Assembly (NCBI GenBank): GCA_947568835.1
Contig: OX387605.1
Coordinates: 17,984,418 to 18,048,417, forward strand
DNA: 64,000 bases
From: Protonemura montana
Taxonomy: Eukaryota > Arthropoda > Insecta > Plecoptera > Nemouridae
Direction of reading: 5' to 3'
Positions 1-14,100 of this stretch are shown here, piece after piece. Positions within the stretch are counted from its first letter, which is position 1; each line of letters starts with the position of its first letter. The notes under the pieces are model-generated. The model saw only the letters and a program-made list of their open reading frames with translations. It did not search any database and was not told the DNA's origin. The position numbers were made by a program, and so were the translations under genes.

Positions 1-3000
1 ATTCGGAATGCAGAACATGACCATCTGTCGTGCGTCCGTATTCATCAGAAAGTACCACAGCCAAAAATACACGTCGGTGAATTTACACCCCCGAATGGAA
101 CAAATCAACTGTGCGACTAAATTTCACAACCATTCATTAGCACAATCAGATTACTTCCTCGGGAACTCTTCAATGGGCGGCTGTCCATCAAAGCTAGCAG
201 ACTGTCCCGGGATGAAGACGTGAAGTTTACGACCACGCCTCTGCTTTTGGGGGGTGCCCGATCATCTAGAACCCTTGTTGCATTCCGAAAACAGACGGAC
301 CTAGCAGCATAGCGTTCTAGAAAGCAATGGTACAGCATGGGTATAACTGGCAAGCTGCGACAAGGACTGAACGTAACTGGCACTCTTCTTGTTTCTGGTG
401 TCAAGAGCCGACGCTTGATACAAACGGATCTGTAGTTAAAGCAATTGAGATTACTAAACACTTGAGCATGTCAGGAAAGCTCCTCTGATCCTATCCCAAC
501 ATGAAGGGTGACCGCCTCTTTATGCCATTAGTTGACTTCCAAGTCCCGACCCCGCAAAGATAGCGATTTCGTAATTATGAATGAAATGCTGGCTTCAAGA
601 GGAACAATTTGCTAAACATTATCTTTAAATTTCGATTGATGAGTAACTGACATCATTAACTATTTTCTTGACTGGGTCCCGAGAGCAAGATTCACTCTTG
701 CGCTAGTTGCCGAGCGGTGTTCTTCTAACTGGCCGGCCTCTCCGCGCCAGGGAAAGGGAATCCGATGTTACCACTCCAGTCAAGCGACTGACTTCACAGA
801 TGAGACGAAAATCATGTAGCACAGCACTATCAAATTCGAACCGAAACCAAAGCAATTCAACGTAGCAACTGCAGGGGATGGTTGTACAATGTGCACATAG
901 TTACCTTGTCCAACTGGGTAAGGGCGAGTGCTGCGTCTGTCCAACTAGTTCTGGTGTACAAGTCTGAGCTGTGCAGGGAAATATTCCTCGGTTTTTGGGG
1001 TTGCTTCTTGATATTAGACGTTGTCGATGTTGAAGGGCCCACCATATTGGCGTGCCAGTGGCCGAACACACGGGGTGGCTCGACGGGGCTGCTGTAACAG
1101 CAGTTTTAACCCAGGTGTCCACATTTAGACGGGTGTAGTAGGCCCCGCTTCACCACAATCACCATTCACACGGATTATATCATAATAAAAACACGTCAAA
1201 TAACCAATACACTTTTAAATGAACACTCACAAACTCGCAAACACGTATTTTAATCTAGTTACATTCAACAACAAGTGCGACATGTTTATGCTTTGAATGT
1301 CTTAACGCGACTGACGGTCTTGGCTTTGACTAACTACGTCCTTCACCATCTTAGTTTGAGAGTTTTAACAGACTTCGCTGCCGAACGACAACGGAGTTAG
1401 CCGAAGAAGCGGAATACTGGCCGGCGATTGGTTGGCGGCGACGCGCTTCGAGTTCGGTTGCCTAGCAACGAGAAGCCGAATGGCGTGGACCACACACGTG
1501 GGTGAAATCTGTGCCCTAGAGCTGCTGGCTGAGCGGTCTGCGTCGCTTTCGGAGACGAGAGTCGTCGGTAGAGCGACGGCGGTGACGGCGGTGACGCCGG
1601 TGACGGGTATTCAGATAATGGCTAGTGCTGAACAGTGATTAGTCCTATCACCGGCTCACAGTGGACGAGACTGGCTGGCACGCCGAGGACTTGGTGATTT
1701 GCAATCGACAAAAGCAATTGTAATGAAAAAAAACGAATATCAGCATTCGCTTGAAAGTTAATTAAGCATTTGAAAGCGGTTGAGATATTATTGGTGATAT
1801 GTTTGTAAGAAGCGTAATAAATTAAAGCGGAAATAAGACAGTTTTTAATAAATCAACTGCCTGTTAAGTTTGTAATAAATTATCTCCAAGATTTTCGAAA
1901 TCAAATATGTGCTCAATGAGTTGTAATTATTATTTATTAGACTTCACAAATAATTCAAATAAAACAGCACGCTTTCTGAAAGCATGGCACCTCCACCACA
2001 GTGAAATTCCTATGTACGCTTTCATTTCAGAATTTGGATAGAGCTAAGAAACGAAGGAATTTGGGTCTTTGGAGGGCTCGAGGCAATCGAGTCCGATGTT
2101 TAGGGACTGTGACTTTTTCTGTGTACATAGAAATATAAAAGAAAAATTCAAAATTGCAACAGGGACCAAATCCACAAGCGATGGTTTTCAAAATCCAGTA
2201 TTTGTTTTTTAGTCTTTCAGTACACGGTCAAAATTGTCCCTGAAATTATTTTAATCACCCCTATTTATTTTATCCAGAATACGCTGGAAAAACAAAAATA
2301 GGAATGCTTCCTTCCTCCACCTGAATTCATCAAGCATACAGTTTTAAAACTTCCAAAATAGATTTTAAAAATGTTTTTGAAATACTGTAAGACTAGGAAT
2401 TTCTTAGCTAACAAATGTACCTCCTTTCAGCTCCTTAGTTTGATGGAACCAATTAAATCCATACAGTACACTAGAGCATGATTGGCTTTAGGAAAATCAA
2501 CCCTAGGGCCAGATGATTTAGGCACAACTTTTATCAAGTACCAGTTTTTCAGTGGTCCGTAAAGAACCTAACAGTCCGTTAATTGGTTATCTGCTTGGCA
2601 ACAGCCTATCAGAAGATTTTTTGTTTCGTTAACGGTCTGTTAACTACTTACCGGACCTCTAACAACCAGGCACTTAACCTGCGATCAGCTTGAACCCGGC
2701 ACCTCCACCATCACTCTTATTGGCTACTTGAGCCCGTACCAGTGTCCAATTGGGACCGTACTAAGCTTCAAATTCAAAGACAGCGGTCAATAAGAAATAC
2801 CGACCATTTTCCATTTCCACGAAATATTATGACAATCTTAAATGTGTTTTATACAGGCCCGAAATCGTTATTTCCCATGGCAATTTGTTGTATCTTCACG
2901 CTTGACCGTTAGAACAAAATTCTCTTATAAACTGATTAAAATAATTATTCATACAACTCATTTTTACGAGGTAATTAATAAAGGAAACCTTTTATAATTT

Positions 3001-4245
3001 CACGAACCAATCTTTCCCGCAATTTAATGTTCAGATAATTTACAGTATAAATACCTATTTGTGCAATATCTTGTCCGGCACACAAGCACCCAAATGATTA
3101 ACATAAAGTTTAATGTGAAGAATCCGAATGGAGGTTTATAATTGCTACTAATGGCCTGAGCAATGCTTTGCGTGGACCGCAGTCCTCATGTAAAAACATA
3201 GGTACTTGTTCAAATAAATTCACTTTATGTGACTTTATAGCTCTTAAACGTTTTTTCCTTCATCGGTAGTTCCTGTTTTAATCAGACGATTACTATACAG
3301 AGAGTTTCTAGTTTGGTATCCGTCTGGGGATAAAAGCCAATAACATTACTTTTAATGGTATAGTGATATTGATTGCAGTTCATCGTTGCCATGTTGAAAA
3401 TTTTGCAAAATAAATTTTCAACATGACATCATTTTCAAAAAAGAAAACACGTGCAAAACGACATTATATAATTATATATTTCACTATATTTCTAATTGGA
3501 TGCAAATGATCATTCCTATTACCTTACGTGAAGCGATTTACGCTGATTTTATTTGCTGGTATGGCACGTAACTGTAGTAAATTTCAAGTTGCAACCGTTA
3601 CTAAGAATTTACAAAAGGTAGCGCTATTTACACCCTATCACAGATTCTCGTAACTTAAATTTATTTTTATTTAAGTATATATCAATGCAGCAGCCAGACA
3701 AATATAAAAGACATACGTATAATGTGGTTACAGATATTTTATTTGTTAAATGTCTGTTTGAATAGAGTTCCGGTTTCGGCTCGCTCGCTAGGATAAGCCA
3801 GCTTTGTTAAATGCACATAGATCAGAGATCAATAAGTTGTATTTAATTAATAGACATTGAAAAAAAAATGATTTTTGATCCCGAGTGCATCCCAACTTAT
3901 TGTATCAGTTAATTTACTTTACAGATACCCATGTTGATGCTAGAAAATATGTATAAAACAAGTATTTTGAGTGAAAGGGTTGATATTTAGAGATAACTTT
4001 ATTGTACACTTGAAATAATAAATTCAAAATTTTATATTTTGTATTTTGTATCATTTATGAGGCTTTTCATTTTTGCGAAAAGTTTGCTTGTCCAAGTTGA
4101 GCATGTAAAACGCTTGAAAGAAAATAATGAACAAATGTGCGCCCCAAAAAGTGAAAAATCGTTATTAAAATACCGCCAAATTCTTACAAATATATGTTTA
4201 ATATATCTTATATTTTGTTTTAAAGTTTTGACCTTATCGCAATAT
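1..4245. other. Gene-poor stretch, no gene supported
   Basis: I see no recognisable protein, RNA gene or complete transposon. Open frames here are short (under 120 codons), have no recognisable motifs and are not linked by convincing splice sites. A GC-richer patch at about 1370-1660 holds imperfect GGTGAC repeats (about 1573-1605) and might be a promoter or an unrecognised first exon, but nothing decides that. The part from about 1700 to 4245 is AT-rich. Confidence 0.5.
3390..3425. repeat. Short perfect inverted repeat
   Basis: The 14-base arm CATGTTGAAAATTT (3390-3403) is followed after 8 bases by its exact reverse complement (3412-3425). It would fold as a tight hairpin in RNA or as a small cruciform in DNA. 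The stem is too short for a typical microRNA precursor. No gene lies next to it, so a role is not evident. Confidence 0.6.
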
Positions 4246-4552
4246 GATGAATAATGAGCGTAGCCTAGCCTAGAAAGAAGGATAGGAAACCCCGGTGCCG
4301 ACATGTAGCCTACTTCTGTCGAAGAGCACCAAAGGTACCACCGGCTTAACGTCCGTTCCGAAGGACGGAACAACGCGAACAACAGGAATCCTGCACACAT
4401 AAATGCAGTCGAGAGGTTGATAAGCAAGACAGAAGAAGTTGCTGTACTAACTTTCATCCCTACAACCTCTCTCCCGAACAGAACTGGTCATGTGTATTAT
4501 GGTCGCCCATTCAATACCTGATCCAGCGCATTGTTACTTAACTTCGGCTAGC
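4246..4552 (-). repeat. 5S rRNA-derived SINE, copy 1 (3' truncated)
   Basis: This is one of four copies in the window of the same dispersed repeat (others at 28381-28762, 42901-43250 and, inverted, 37291-37420). Read on the minus strand its head (about 4552 down to 4500) resembles the middle and 3' half of 5S rRNA: CCGAAGTTAAG followed by a GAATGGGCGACC block, matching the 5S internal promoter region. The body follows. The 3' domain seen in copies 2 and 3 is missing or unrecognisable here. An open frame of up to 141 codons runs through the body by chance and is not a gene. Confidence 0.75.
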
Positions 4553-7500
4553 TGTTTCCAGAAACCACCAAAAGAATGCTATCCCCAAAACTCCACTTCC
4601 CGAATTTCTATTCCTTTCAACATCTCATTAGACCGTTATCTCGAACTTAATTTGTCTAGCTCGATAACATGTGTGACAGTTGACAGCTTTGACAAATCAC
4701 CGCCAATCACTCAGCATAACGATTTCTCTTGTTGCCCAACAATTTGTACAACGAACGTCATACAAGTAGAATGACCCCATGCAAGTACAGCTTCGGTGAA
4801 ATGCATTTTCCACTTCGCAGATTACGTGCTATGGTGTAGCCATGGTATGGTACGTCCCAAATACTCAAGTGCTTAGATTTTTTTTAGGTAATGAAGTTCC
4901 AATTAGATCTTCGATTAGTGATTATCTATTTGGGTGTCAACATTTCAACTCTTCTCGACATGACCATCTTAACTGTGTTGCCAACTCACATGCCTACCCT
5001 CGTCTTTCTCATCAAATAAACACCAGAAATAGAATTGCAATGCAATGCAGTACATTCGAAGACAGAGTCCAATCAACGGTTCTGACAGCTTACATGTTTT
5101 AGAGGAAAACATTTATTTCTGAAATGCGTTAACAGCGATCCATTGTTAAAATTTGATGCAATTGAGTTTTTTGTAATATACTATGTTAAGCATACTGCGA
5201 AGATGGGTATGATACGGCGGATAGATTTGCAGTTGGCAGACAGGACAAAACTTTGATGGCGAGCTTGATGGATGTGTGAGCAAAGACCTTGATAATCGAG
5301 CTGATAATAATTACCTGTAGCCTAAGACAACAATTGATTAGGCCGTAACAGCTTTTCACATTATGCTTGCAGCTCCACGGGTGGCAAATTGTATGGCTGG
5401 ACAACGTTGTTATAGAAACGCTGGGCATAGCGCAGAAGAATACATCTACGGCTACACGAAACGTTATCGAGTCTAAACAAAATGCAGACCGGAATATAAG
5501 GTGTAAAAAGTGCATTACTAATTGCTCATTCGGCAGATGTCGTGATCGAGTCTTTTTACTCGCTTTTTCTTGTACTATACGCTGCAAAAAATAGGTGTGA
5601 CCTGAGAAAAAAAAACCGTTGACGATTACAGATTGTTGTGAAGTTGGGCTTTAAGAAACTTCGAGACCATCTTTCGACATATATGTTTAAATTGTATAGG
5701 TAAAGTTCGTTGCGTGACCTCTCATCTGTTATTTACTTGCCAAAAGAAGCAACATTGATCGATTAAATCGATTTCTATTGTCATTATTCATGTATTCAAG
5801 AGACTCTGTGCTATGTGTATGAACACCAACGTAATAGCTACTTGTGCTTGTCTTGTGAGGTCCTATTTCCATATAACACATCTTGTATATTCGATCACCC
5901 ATCAAGCAGCTCATTCTAAACCAGTCAATACATCATCATTATGATTTGAGCGAGCCAATACGTTGGCGATCGTGGAAAAATGTTGTGTAATCAATGTACC
6001 AATCACAAGTAAACTTACGCCGACGAGCCGGCCCGTATCACATAGCAACATTTCAATTAGAATTGGTGTTGCATGCCTCAGGGTATACGAACACAGGACC
6101 CTCCTACCATAAAGTGACTCATCTTTCAATATACCACAGGTAAGCTAGAGTATCTGTAGATGGGCACAGCAGCTATTTATTGGATGTAATCAGAGATATG
6201 ATTAAATTGTAGGCCTATACTTTGGACATGTATATTTATGGTTCAATTTAGTCTTGAATAAAACCATAGAATAATGCAATCACATTTGCTGTCTCCGTGA
6301 ACAAATGTTAGGTAGTCAATCATTTCGCCAAAGAAATCCGATATGTATAATAATAATAATGAAGCTGTAGGTTGATAGCTGCGTTTCATGCAGTTCAACG
6401 CGTGGTCAACTAATCGTTCTAGCCAACATCTCTTACAAGGTGTAATTCCAACTGTGATCTCCGGGTTCATTTCACATATAAACGATTACTTTTGACATTT
6501 TTCAAGAAATAATTGTTTTCTTGGTAATGCACCTCCCATATCGCTTGACTTACTAAATGAATACGATTTACTACAAATTGAAATGACTGTAGCGTACGGC
6601 GATTCCACGAAGTTTCATTTTGACAGGCGGGCACATGCGACCGCTAGTGCCCGTAGATATCCGTGGCCTTCTGCCCATCACTGTCATGGTACAGATATTA
6701 TCTATCTTACGGTCAGTAAAGCACTAATTAGTTGATAAACTTGGGTGGTCTGCCTTTTATCTACACGCAGCGCAATACAATAGGAGGGATAGATGAGCAT
6801 CCGGTAGTGATGGCACCTCCACCTTAGGCTGGCAAACATTTCCGGAAGTGATGTCACAAATTGGGTGCAACGTGTTCAAATTTAGACAAACAATCGCATG
6901 GTCTTATCGTTTGGAAGAGTTGAAGTCTTCCGGAATTGACAGGGGTCATTAGAGCAGAGATTTTACTGAAACAGCCTCTTCTGTCAGATCGACTACCGGT
7001 ATGGTGTGTCATCGAAGGTGTAGCTGATCACCAACAATATAGCCCTGCAGAGAAGAATCATAATGAACTGATTCGAGCTCTGTTAACTGATACCATTGAG
7101 TTTAAAGGTATAAGTCAGATCTGCTGAGCAATACTTGGTAATGGTGAGTGCCACCCGATTGCGTTTGCGGTCACCCTTTTTAATCAAACCTCTACAATTA
7201 AATAATTACGACTCAAAATATCGGTGAATGTATATCTGAGTATAGCTGAGGTTGACATTAGTTAAGGTAATTTAAGCGTAAACCAGTCTCAGATGCGAGT
7301 AATCTGCGAGAAACAACGATTTTTTTTTTAACTCGAAACGACGGTGACTTCACTTTGTAGCATCCTCCATTTTCGTCGGTAAAGTAGACATTTGGCGGAA
7401 ATTTTTCGCGAGGACAATTTTCAATTCGCGTTTAGAGTCTAATACTGTTATCACCGTAGATTCAACAGTTGGTCTAAATCTTTACGATGCGGGTCCACGC

Positions 7501-10500
7501 AGAAGAGCGTGACAATTGGTTATGAAGCTTATCAAAGGAATAAGCGAATGACAATTGATCTTTCATGGGAATTTCTCCGATATTGTCCTGTGATTTGTAA
7601 CACTAGTTTACATCTCTTTCATGGAAGAACGTCAGAGGGATCGCTGCTAATGGAGACCACTCTTTAAGACGCTATGTTACGGATGTAAATTGTCGCCTCG
7701 AAATGCCAGAAGCAGGTCGCGGTGTACATAAAGTGTATTTGGGTATCGTGTGTCCGTAAATGTGTCGACGCTTTGAGCGGTGTGCTCTTCTTGCTAGCCC
7801 TCTTGAAGAATAGAGTCGGCGTCTTTGAAACAGACTCTCAAAAGCGACATCTTCGCTGGCTGACATTTCAATTGGTTTCACTTGGTATACGTCATAAGAC
7901 CACCTGCCAGGTCCATATCATCTCCCCTGCGTGGTACAGATGTGCTCACACGAGAAGAATTCCCCGCGTAGGTGACAAGTAGACGTTCAAGAAATGACTG
8001 CAATTATTTAATTGTCGTGCGTTATTAATCAAGATCACATTCTTGATACGTATCTTGAGTTTTGTCTAGTTCTGTTCTGTCTTGTGCATTGCAGTCAGAT
8101 CCATCGTACTGACGTCGGGTATCACGGAAGTTATGTCAAAGTCCAGGTGATTCTATGGTTCCTTTTCAGATCGCCGCCATCCCCCTGTGGTCCACGCGAA
8201 CCATTAGGAAAGGTGGTACTTTCTTAGTCTCTTCTTCTGGAAGACACCGGCACCCTCTGCATTATTGAATTAGCATACTGTGATAGGCGTTGCTTACAAC
8301 ATTCACAACTATCATTAACAGCTATACATTCTTAATGGCATGCCTCGTGGTCTATACTTAAAAACACGCCTTTGGAAGGTCCTTATTACTAATGCAACCT
8401 ATAATATTATCAATATGTGATACTTTGGCTTGGTGTAATTACCGTCCCTCCAGGCTCACCACCTTGTGTACACGTAAACATGGCTACCAGAATGGTCCAG
8501 ATACAACAGGGCATTTTCATCTAGCACTAGAGATAGCAATCAGAGATTTATAATAATATTATACCAACAGTCGATAAAGGATAAAGGATGCATATCATTT
8601 TTCCCTTTACTAATATAACACACTGAATAGGTTACCTCTCAATTCTGTCGGAAATCGATCGGAAAAGAGAATACAGAAAGAGATAATAAAAATAAATATC
8701 TAATTACTTGTTGCCATCACTTGCGTCCCACTTTATAATTTATCGCCGACCTATTAGTTGAAATGATTATCATTTGTCAATTAAAAATGAATTAATTAAT
8801 TATCATCCTCGCTATTTTCTTCTCCGCACGTAAGGTATCTAAGAAAGTTAGCAACATTCCACTATGTTCAAGAATGAGGAAAGCATTACAAAGAATAGCA
8901 ACAATCTCAACTATTTTGTATTTGCGCACGACGGTAAAACTCCGTACCGTAACATTACCACGAGCATAGTAAATCACATAATAACCAATAACGTATAGGC
9001 CCTCACAGCAGCCGCCATATACATCCAATCCAACACTAGCGCTAGGTGAAGCTAAAACAGTTTTGTATGTGACACGACACGTTGGCTCTAGGAACCGACT
9101 ATACTGTGGTAATTCATTAGCTAAATTACCGGCCTCTTCTCAAAGCGGCGAACATCAAAGAGATGTTACCTTCTCTTCACTCTTCTCCCATTCGCCACGG
9201 TACGGGACGGCAAGGCAACCGGCCGACCGCCATGCCGACCATTGGATAGCCTCGCCATCAGGAGTAAATAAGAATTGAAAATGAAAACAATTGGTGGTCA
9301 GGAAAGAGTATTATACTGAACAGTAGGCCATATATTAATCTGGTTTATGAGTCGGGTAAAGGGAGGCTGCGTAAAGGGAAATGGCTGAGGCTCTTGGCAG
9401 GGGATGGAGGTTCTGAGAAAGGATGTAATGAAGTCTTGTCACCGGCGAAATAGAAATTGGCAATGGTTGGATGCTCAAGAAGAACAGAAGCATTGTACTT
9501 TGCAGACTCACTAAGCTTATTAAAAAGAAGACGTCCAATTCATGTCTAATTGCTCTCAAATTTAACTTTTTGAGAGCAAGGTATCGTAAAAAGAACTCAT
9601 AGGTATAGGGATGTCAACTGTTATTTAATTAGCCTGACGTTTTTCCCCTTTGTGAGAAGGCCGACGTTGACTGTCGCAGAGTGCGTAACGGACTGTCATT
9701 ACTAGACACAGCAAGCTCTGTGCTCCCGTATAGCGACAGTCTGACAGCTTGAGAAGAAGTTGATCACACTCTGCCGCCCACGAAGACGGCGAGGGATTTG
9801 AATAATTTTGTCAACTAAAGTGATCTTATGATCCAGTCGAAATCTCTCTTGAATTATCTTATGGAGATCAATTTTTTTCTCAGCTGATTCCAATCGATAA
9901 GTTTGGCATATGGCAGGCCCTTGGCAATGGCCCATGAGTGTGTCAAAAGTATCTAATGAATGTATATTAAAAAAAGGAAATTTAGAAAATGTCTCTAAAA
10001 CTCCGAGACATTCAAATGCCATGGAGTTTTATCTACGAATTTTTATCTACTCATTAGAAACATATCACACGCATATTTTTGGTGTGTCTTAGGGTAGAAA
10101 ATGCTCCTGCCATTTTGAGAACATCAATTTTAAATCAGTAAGACCGTAGTCATATGCGTAGGCATATGTAAAAAGCATAGTTATCATAACTCTGGAATTA
10201 GGTTCTAACTCGAGATTAAACTGTTTTGTAAAATGCAAAAAAAAACATCTAATCCTAGATTTTGGCTAACTCCAGTCCGTAACTCCCGAGTTAAAATATT
10301 TTAAAATCGGCTATTATAGAACAGGAATGTTCCCTTACCCTCTTCCGGGCCATTTTTCCAAATTGGGAACTATTTTTAGGTTTTTTTTTCAAAAGTGACA
10401 TTTAAATCCCTGGACCCCGTGCTTGTTTAAATGGATAATATGAAAATGAATGCTGTATATTCCTACTTGCTAAATTATTAGCGTAAGGTAGAATAGCGCG

Positions 10501-11121
10501 TATTCATTTTATCAAATGAAACAAATTACGGCATATGAATTAGTACCTATAATGAAAAAAAAAAAACAGACAAAAATGGAAATAAACTGAATTATAAATA
10601 CAAGCGGATCAATGATTTTTAGGCTGGGTGCATCTTGGCACAATCAGTATTCTTTCCAAATCTGTTAATGTTTGTTTAGCATTTATCAAATTTTTTACTT
10701 TCGTAAAATATTTGCTTTTTTTATTTTATTTTTTTTTAGAAAACATCTAGTCTTCTTGCCTCAAACGTTGCAGACCTATACTAAATTATTTAAGAGACAT
10801 TTTCGTTGTCAACTTGAAAAAAAATGTAAGCATACGAGATTCCATGGGTGATTCAAACTTTTGGTAGCACGGAGCTGCTGAAATCGCCTGAAAGAGCTTC
10901 AAGAATCTACTTTCTTATGTTACCGCGAGTATGAGCTGCGAGATTTTGATATCCCAATCTACAGTGATTTAATTTCAGGTAGAAAAAGAGACAAGTACGT
11001 TTCTTTTTACTTACTTTTTGTGAAGTTCATTCCAACCACTTGCTGGCGACCGTACTTTCCACTCGACTTTAGTTCTCGCCACTCTCGTCATGTGCGCTAT
11101 TTTCGACCCTACTGTGCATCT
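4553..11121. other. Intergenic, no gene supported
   Basis: About 6.6 kb of AT-rich DNA with only short, unrecognised open frames. A short ATA/ATT microsatellite lies near 6345-6360. The 12-mer GGCACCTCCACC seen at 1986 and 2698 recurs at 6812. I found no exon structure, RNA gene or transposon ends that I could defend. Confidence 0.5.
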
Positions 11122-11194
11122 GTTTCCGTGGTGTAGTGGTTATCACGTCTGCCTAACACGCAGAAGGTCCCCGGTTCGATCCCGGGCGGAAACT
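11122..11194 (+). tRNA. tRNA-Val (anticodon AAC)
   Basis: A complete cloverleaf can be drawn. The acceptor stem GTTTCCG pairs with CGGAAAC (11187-11193). The D-arm region GTGTAGTGGTTATCAC contains box A. The anticodon stem TCTGC/GCAGA encloses the loop CTAACAC with anticodon AAC at 11155-11157. The T arm CCCCGGTTCGATCCCGGG contains box B. There is no intron. It reads GUU valine codons and, with A34 edited to inosine, GUC and GUA. A T-run starting right after the acceptor stem serves as the polymerase III terminator, so the discriminator base would be U. This is the only RNA gene I can support in the left 21 kb. Confidence 0.96.
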
Positions 11195-11198
11195 TTTT
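11194..11198 (+). terminator. RNA polymerase III terminator of tRNA-Val
   Basis: A run of five T residues begins directly after the acceptor stem, with a second T-rich stretch a few bases later. Runs of four or more T on the non-template strand end polymerase III transcripts, so the 3' trailer would be almost absent. Confidence 0.8.
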
Positions 11199-14100
11199 GT
11201 TTTTGTTATTTAGTTTTTTGTTATTGATTCATTTGGTAAATCCAGTCATGAATTATTATTTCCTCATAAACTTAGCTCTTTTTAACACTGTAATAACGAA
11301 TTAATTATTCAGAATCGTTTCCATCGCATGCGTTTTAAATGTTTAGTTCCAATCTTGTGAATACACTGGGAATACAATCTAATTATACAATTGAATTCTA
11401 CAATTATCAATATAATTAAATAACACAAAACAAGTTAATATTAAAAAGGATCCTACAATTATCAAAACAACCTGCATTTACAATTTAATAAATGCGTCTA
11501 TTAATGTTTTACCAAATCTAGTACTGCAAAAACCTTGCCCACGAGTACAAGCACCTACAAAGTAAACACTATAGACCACACCGAATCTAATCAACAAACA
11601 TCAGCACGAACTCCTTGCACTCTACCAGCCCTCCCCGGCCTCTGACAATCACCATCATCACTCATTAGCACGAGGATCAATGGAGCCGCAACAGCCAACC
11701 ACCAATTGACGATCCTCTCACGTCAACGCATCGCGACGCTTATGGAGGCAGGAAACGACGCCGAGGTCGTGCGTCGCATGCAACAGCGATGCCGCCGCGC
11801 GCGCGCGCAGGCTACAAAGTTTGCGCCATAGTTTTTTTTTGTGGCGTTTTTTTGTTGTTGTTAAAGCGGATTACCGTTTTGGAAGCGTGCGTTTGCCGAG
11901 TGCGCCTTCTTTGTTGTTCGACGAGCAATTGCCGGCGTTGCTGGTTTAGTTTTAGTTTTTATTTTATTTTGCCGATACCGATTGGGTGACAATAATTCTT
12001 GACAACTGATGGTTTTTGTGTAGTTGTCTGCCATGGCTGCATGTATCCTTGGTATCCATTGTGGTTTTCCTTAATTTCTGAACCAATTTTATATCGCTTC
12101 AGCGATCTTAATCGTTCATTTCTTAGCAAGAAATTGTTCACGTGGGCTTCTTTCTCTTGTTCCCAGTCTCCTATACTATTTTACCTGTGGTTTTCCTCCA
12201 TTTTCAAAAATCATTCTTTCTTGGTGTGCCCATCTGAAACTGACAGCCAAATCACTGGTAGAAAAATATCAGTGCTCTTGCTGCATTGTTCTACAAACAT
12301 TCATTTACGATCATTTATATGGTTTTTCTGTATTTGGGTAGTTTTACTTGTAGCTATATAGCAAATAACAGGAAAGCTTTGGGGACGGACTTTCTATTTT
12401 GGGTTTTTCAACTGTCAGACTTTTTTGAAAAAACTGACACACAAAAGTTTGTTGCAGTACGATTAATTAACTACTAGCTAAGTCCAGGCAATTAATTTAA
12501 TTTTAAAGACATTAAGGGTTGAGTAATCAATCACTTTATAGGTATATCTTGATTGGGTCGGGGTCGATTCTCCTTTACCGCTCTTTTGATCTCTGATAGG
12601 ATAATCAAATAATGATTGTAATAATTAAAAATGCCGCTACATAGCTTAGGGCACAGATACTTATCGCATGTTATAATTTTTATACGCGTATCCTTTTGAT
12701 AATTTACCAGTAATATCATAGTTAGGGGAGGCATGTTCGTCATAGGAGTTATGTATAGCAAGGAAGGGGTACAAATTTGACTCCTTATACGTTATACTTA
12801 CTAGGCCATTACTTCGCATGTTACATGGGTTTTTGTGAGTAATCCGTCTTATTTCTTAGGGGAAGTTCCGTCTCAAAAGAACTCCTCCCCTGGCCCTCCG
12901 GAGCTCATGTGCAGGATTAGCCGGCGCTCAAACGTTAAATTACCAACATCTTTGTTTTCGATGGGGCGACAGACGCTATTGCAGTGGCCACCCACGGAGA
13001 ACTGGCCGTCAGATAAGCACACAAAAGCCAAAAGAAAATAATCCTTTAAAAAATAATACGACACGTAATTGAAAAACTTACCTTTAATTTTATACACGGA
13101 AATAATTTGTTGTTTAAAGGTTGGGTATGTCATGTTTAAAAGAAATGTGAATTTCATGATTTTTATACGGATCTCGACTAGAAAGAATGGCAAAAAAATA
13201 GTTCAATTTAGGCAAACCACGAGCATGACATTAAGAAAATGATGTGCGAGTTTATCACATCTAGGCAATAGAACATGTTCCGTCAATTTTAAAAACGAAA
13301 TTACACCGTGGCGAAAGGCGGCTAAAGAAATAAAAACCCAGCGTCAAATTTGAAATTTGAACGCAACTCGTGTTCAACAACTCAAACAAACAACTCGGGT
13401 TTGATGAGAACACAACGCGTTGAAAATAATTAACACATTGTGTAACTGAGAATCAGATGTTAACTAGAGTTACAACTTAACCTAATCGACGATCGGTCCT
13501 TATCCGCAGGATATCAGGATATGGATATGTCTGTCCTGACTAAATTAAACCTCATTTGGAAGGTGTGACAATAGGCAGGCGTATAATCAGATAAGATGGC
13601 CAATGAGGTGTGAATAAACATGGAGCCATTGTCTGACCTGGCACAGGAAACAGGGCCGCCGTACCCCAAACCTCCTGCGCCCCTATACCTGGGCTACATG
13701 GGTTTCTGAAAAGTGTCAACCGTATTTTAACTGTGGCATGTCGCCCGCGACTTCGAGCTACATGATCAGGGTAGTTTTGTGCCAATCTGCTGGTGGCTAC
13801 TATTGTGTTTTGTAAAACAGCCCTGAATGCAACAAAACCCTCCGAATCCATTCTTGGAAACCACAATTTCGATCACCTGTAGTTTCCAGATTATCTATTT
13901 AAGCATGTTGTTTTTTTTTACAAACCAACAACTAACAAGTCAATTTTCCGATCGTGGGAAATCTACAGGAAGCAGATGTCGTACTTCTGAGTAGTGTTCA
14001 AATTTGATTACAAGAATTCTCTTTGCAAAATGCTTACAAGAGAATGTTCTGGTATTTTTTTAGGGATACATCCATGGATTGGATACGTGTTGAGAACAGG

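Noticed and set aside
1432..1638. 68-codon plus-strand frame near a GGTGAC repeat
   Set aside because: Short, composition-driven by GACGGCGGT repeats; nothing recognisable.
4032..4457. Open frame of 141 codons (minus), with similar frames at 28474-28665 and 43006-43197
   Set aside because: The frame lies inside the 5S-derived SINE in all three copies; the shared peptide reflects the repeat, not a gene family.
13552..13866. 104-codon minus-strand frame
   Set aside because: No recognised motif and no supporting exon; left unannotated.
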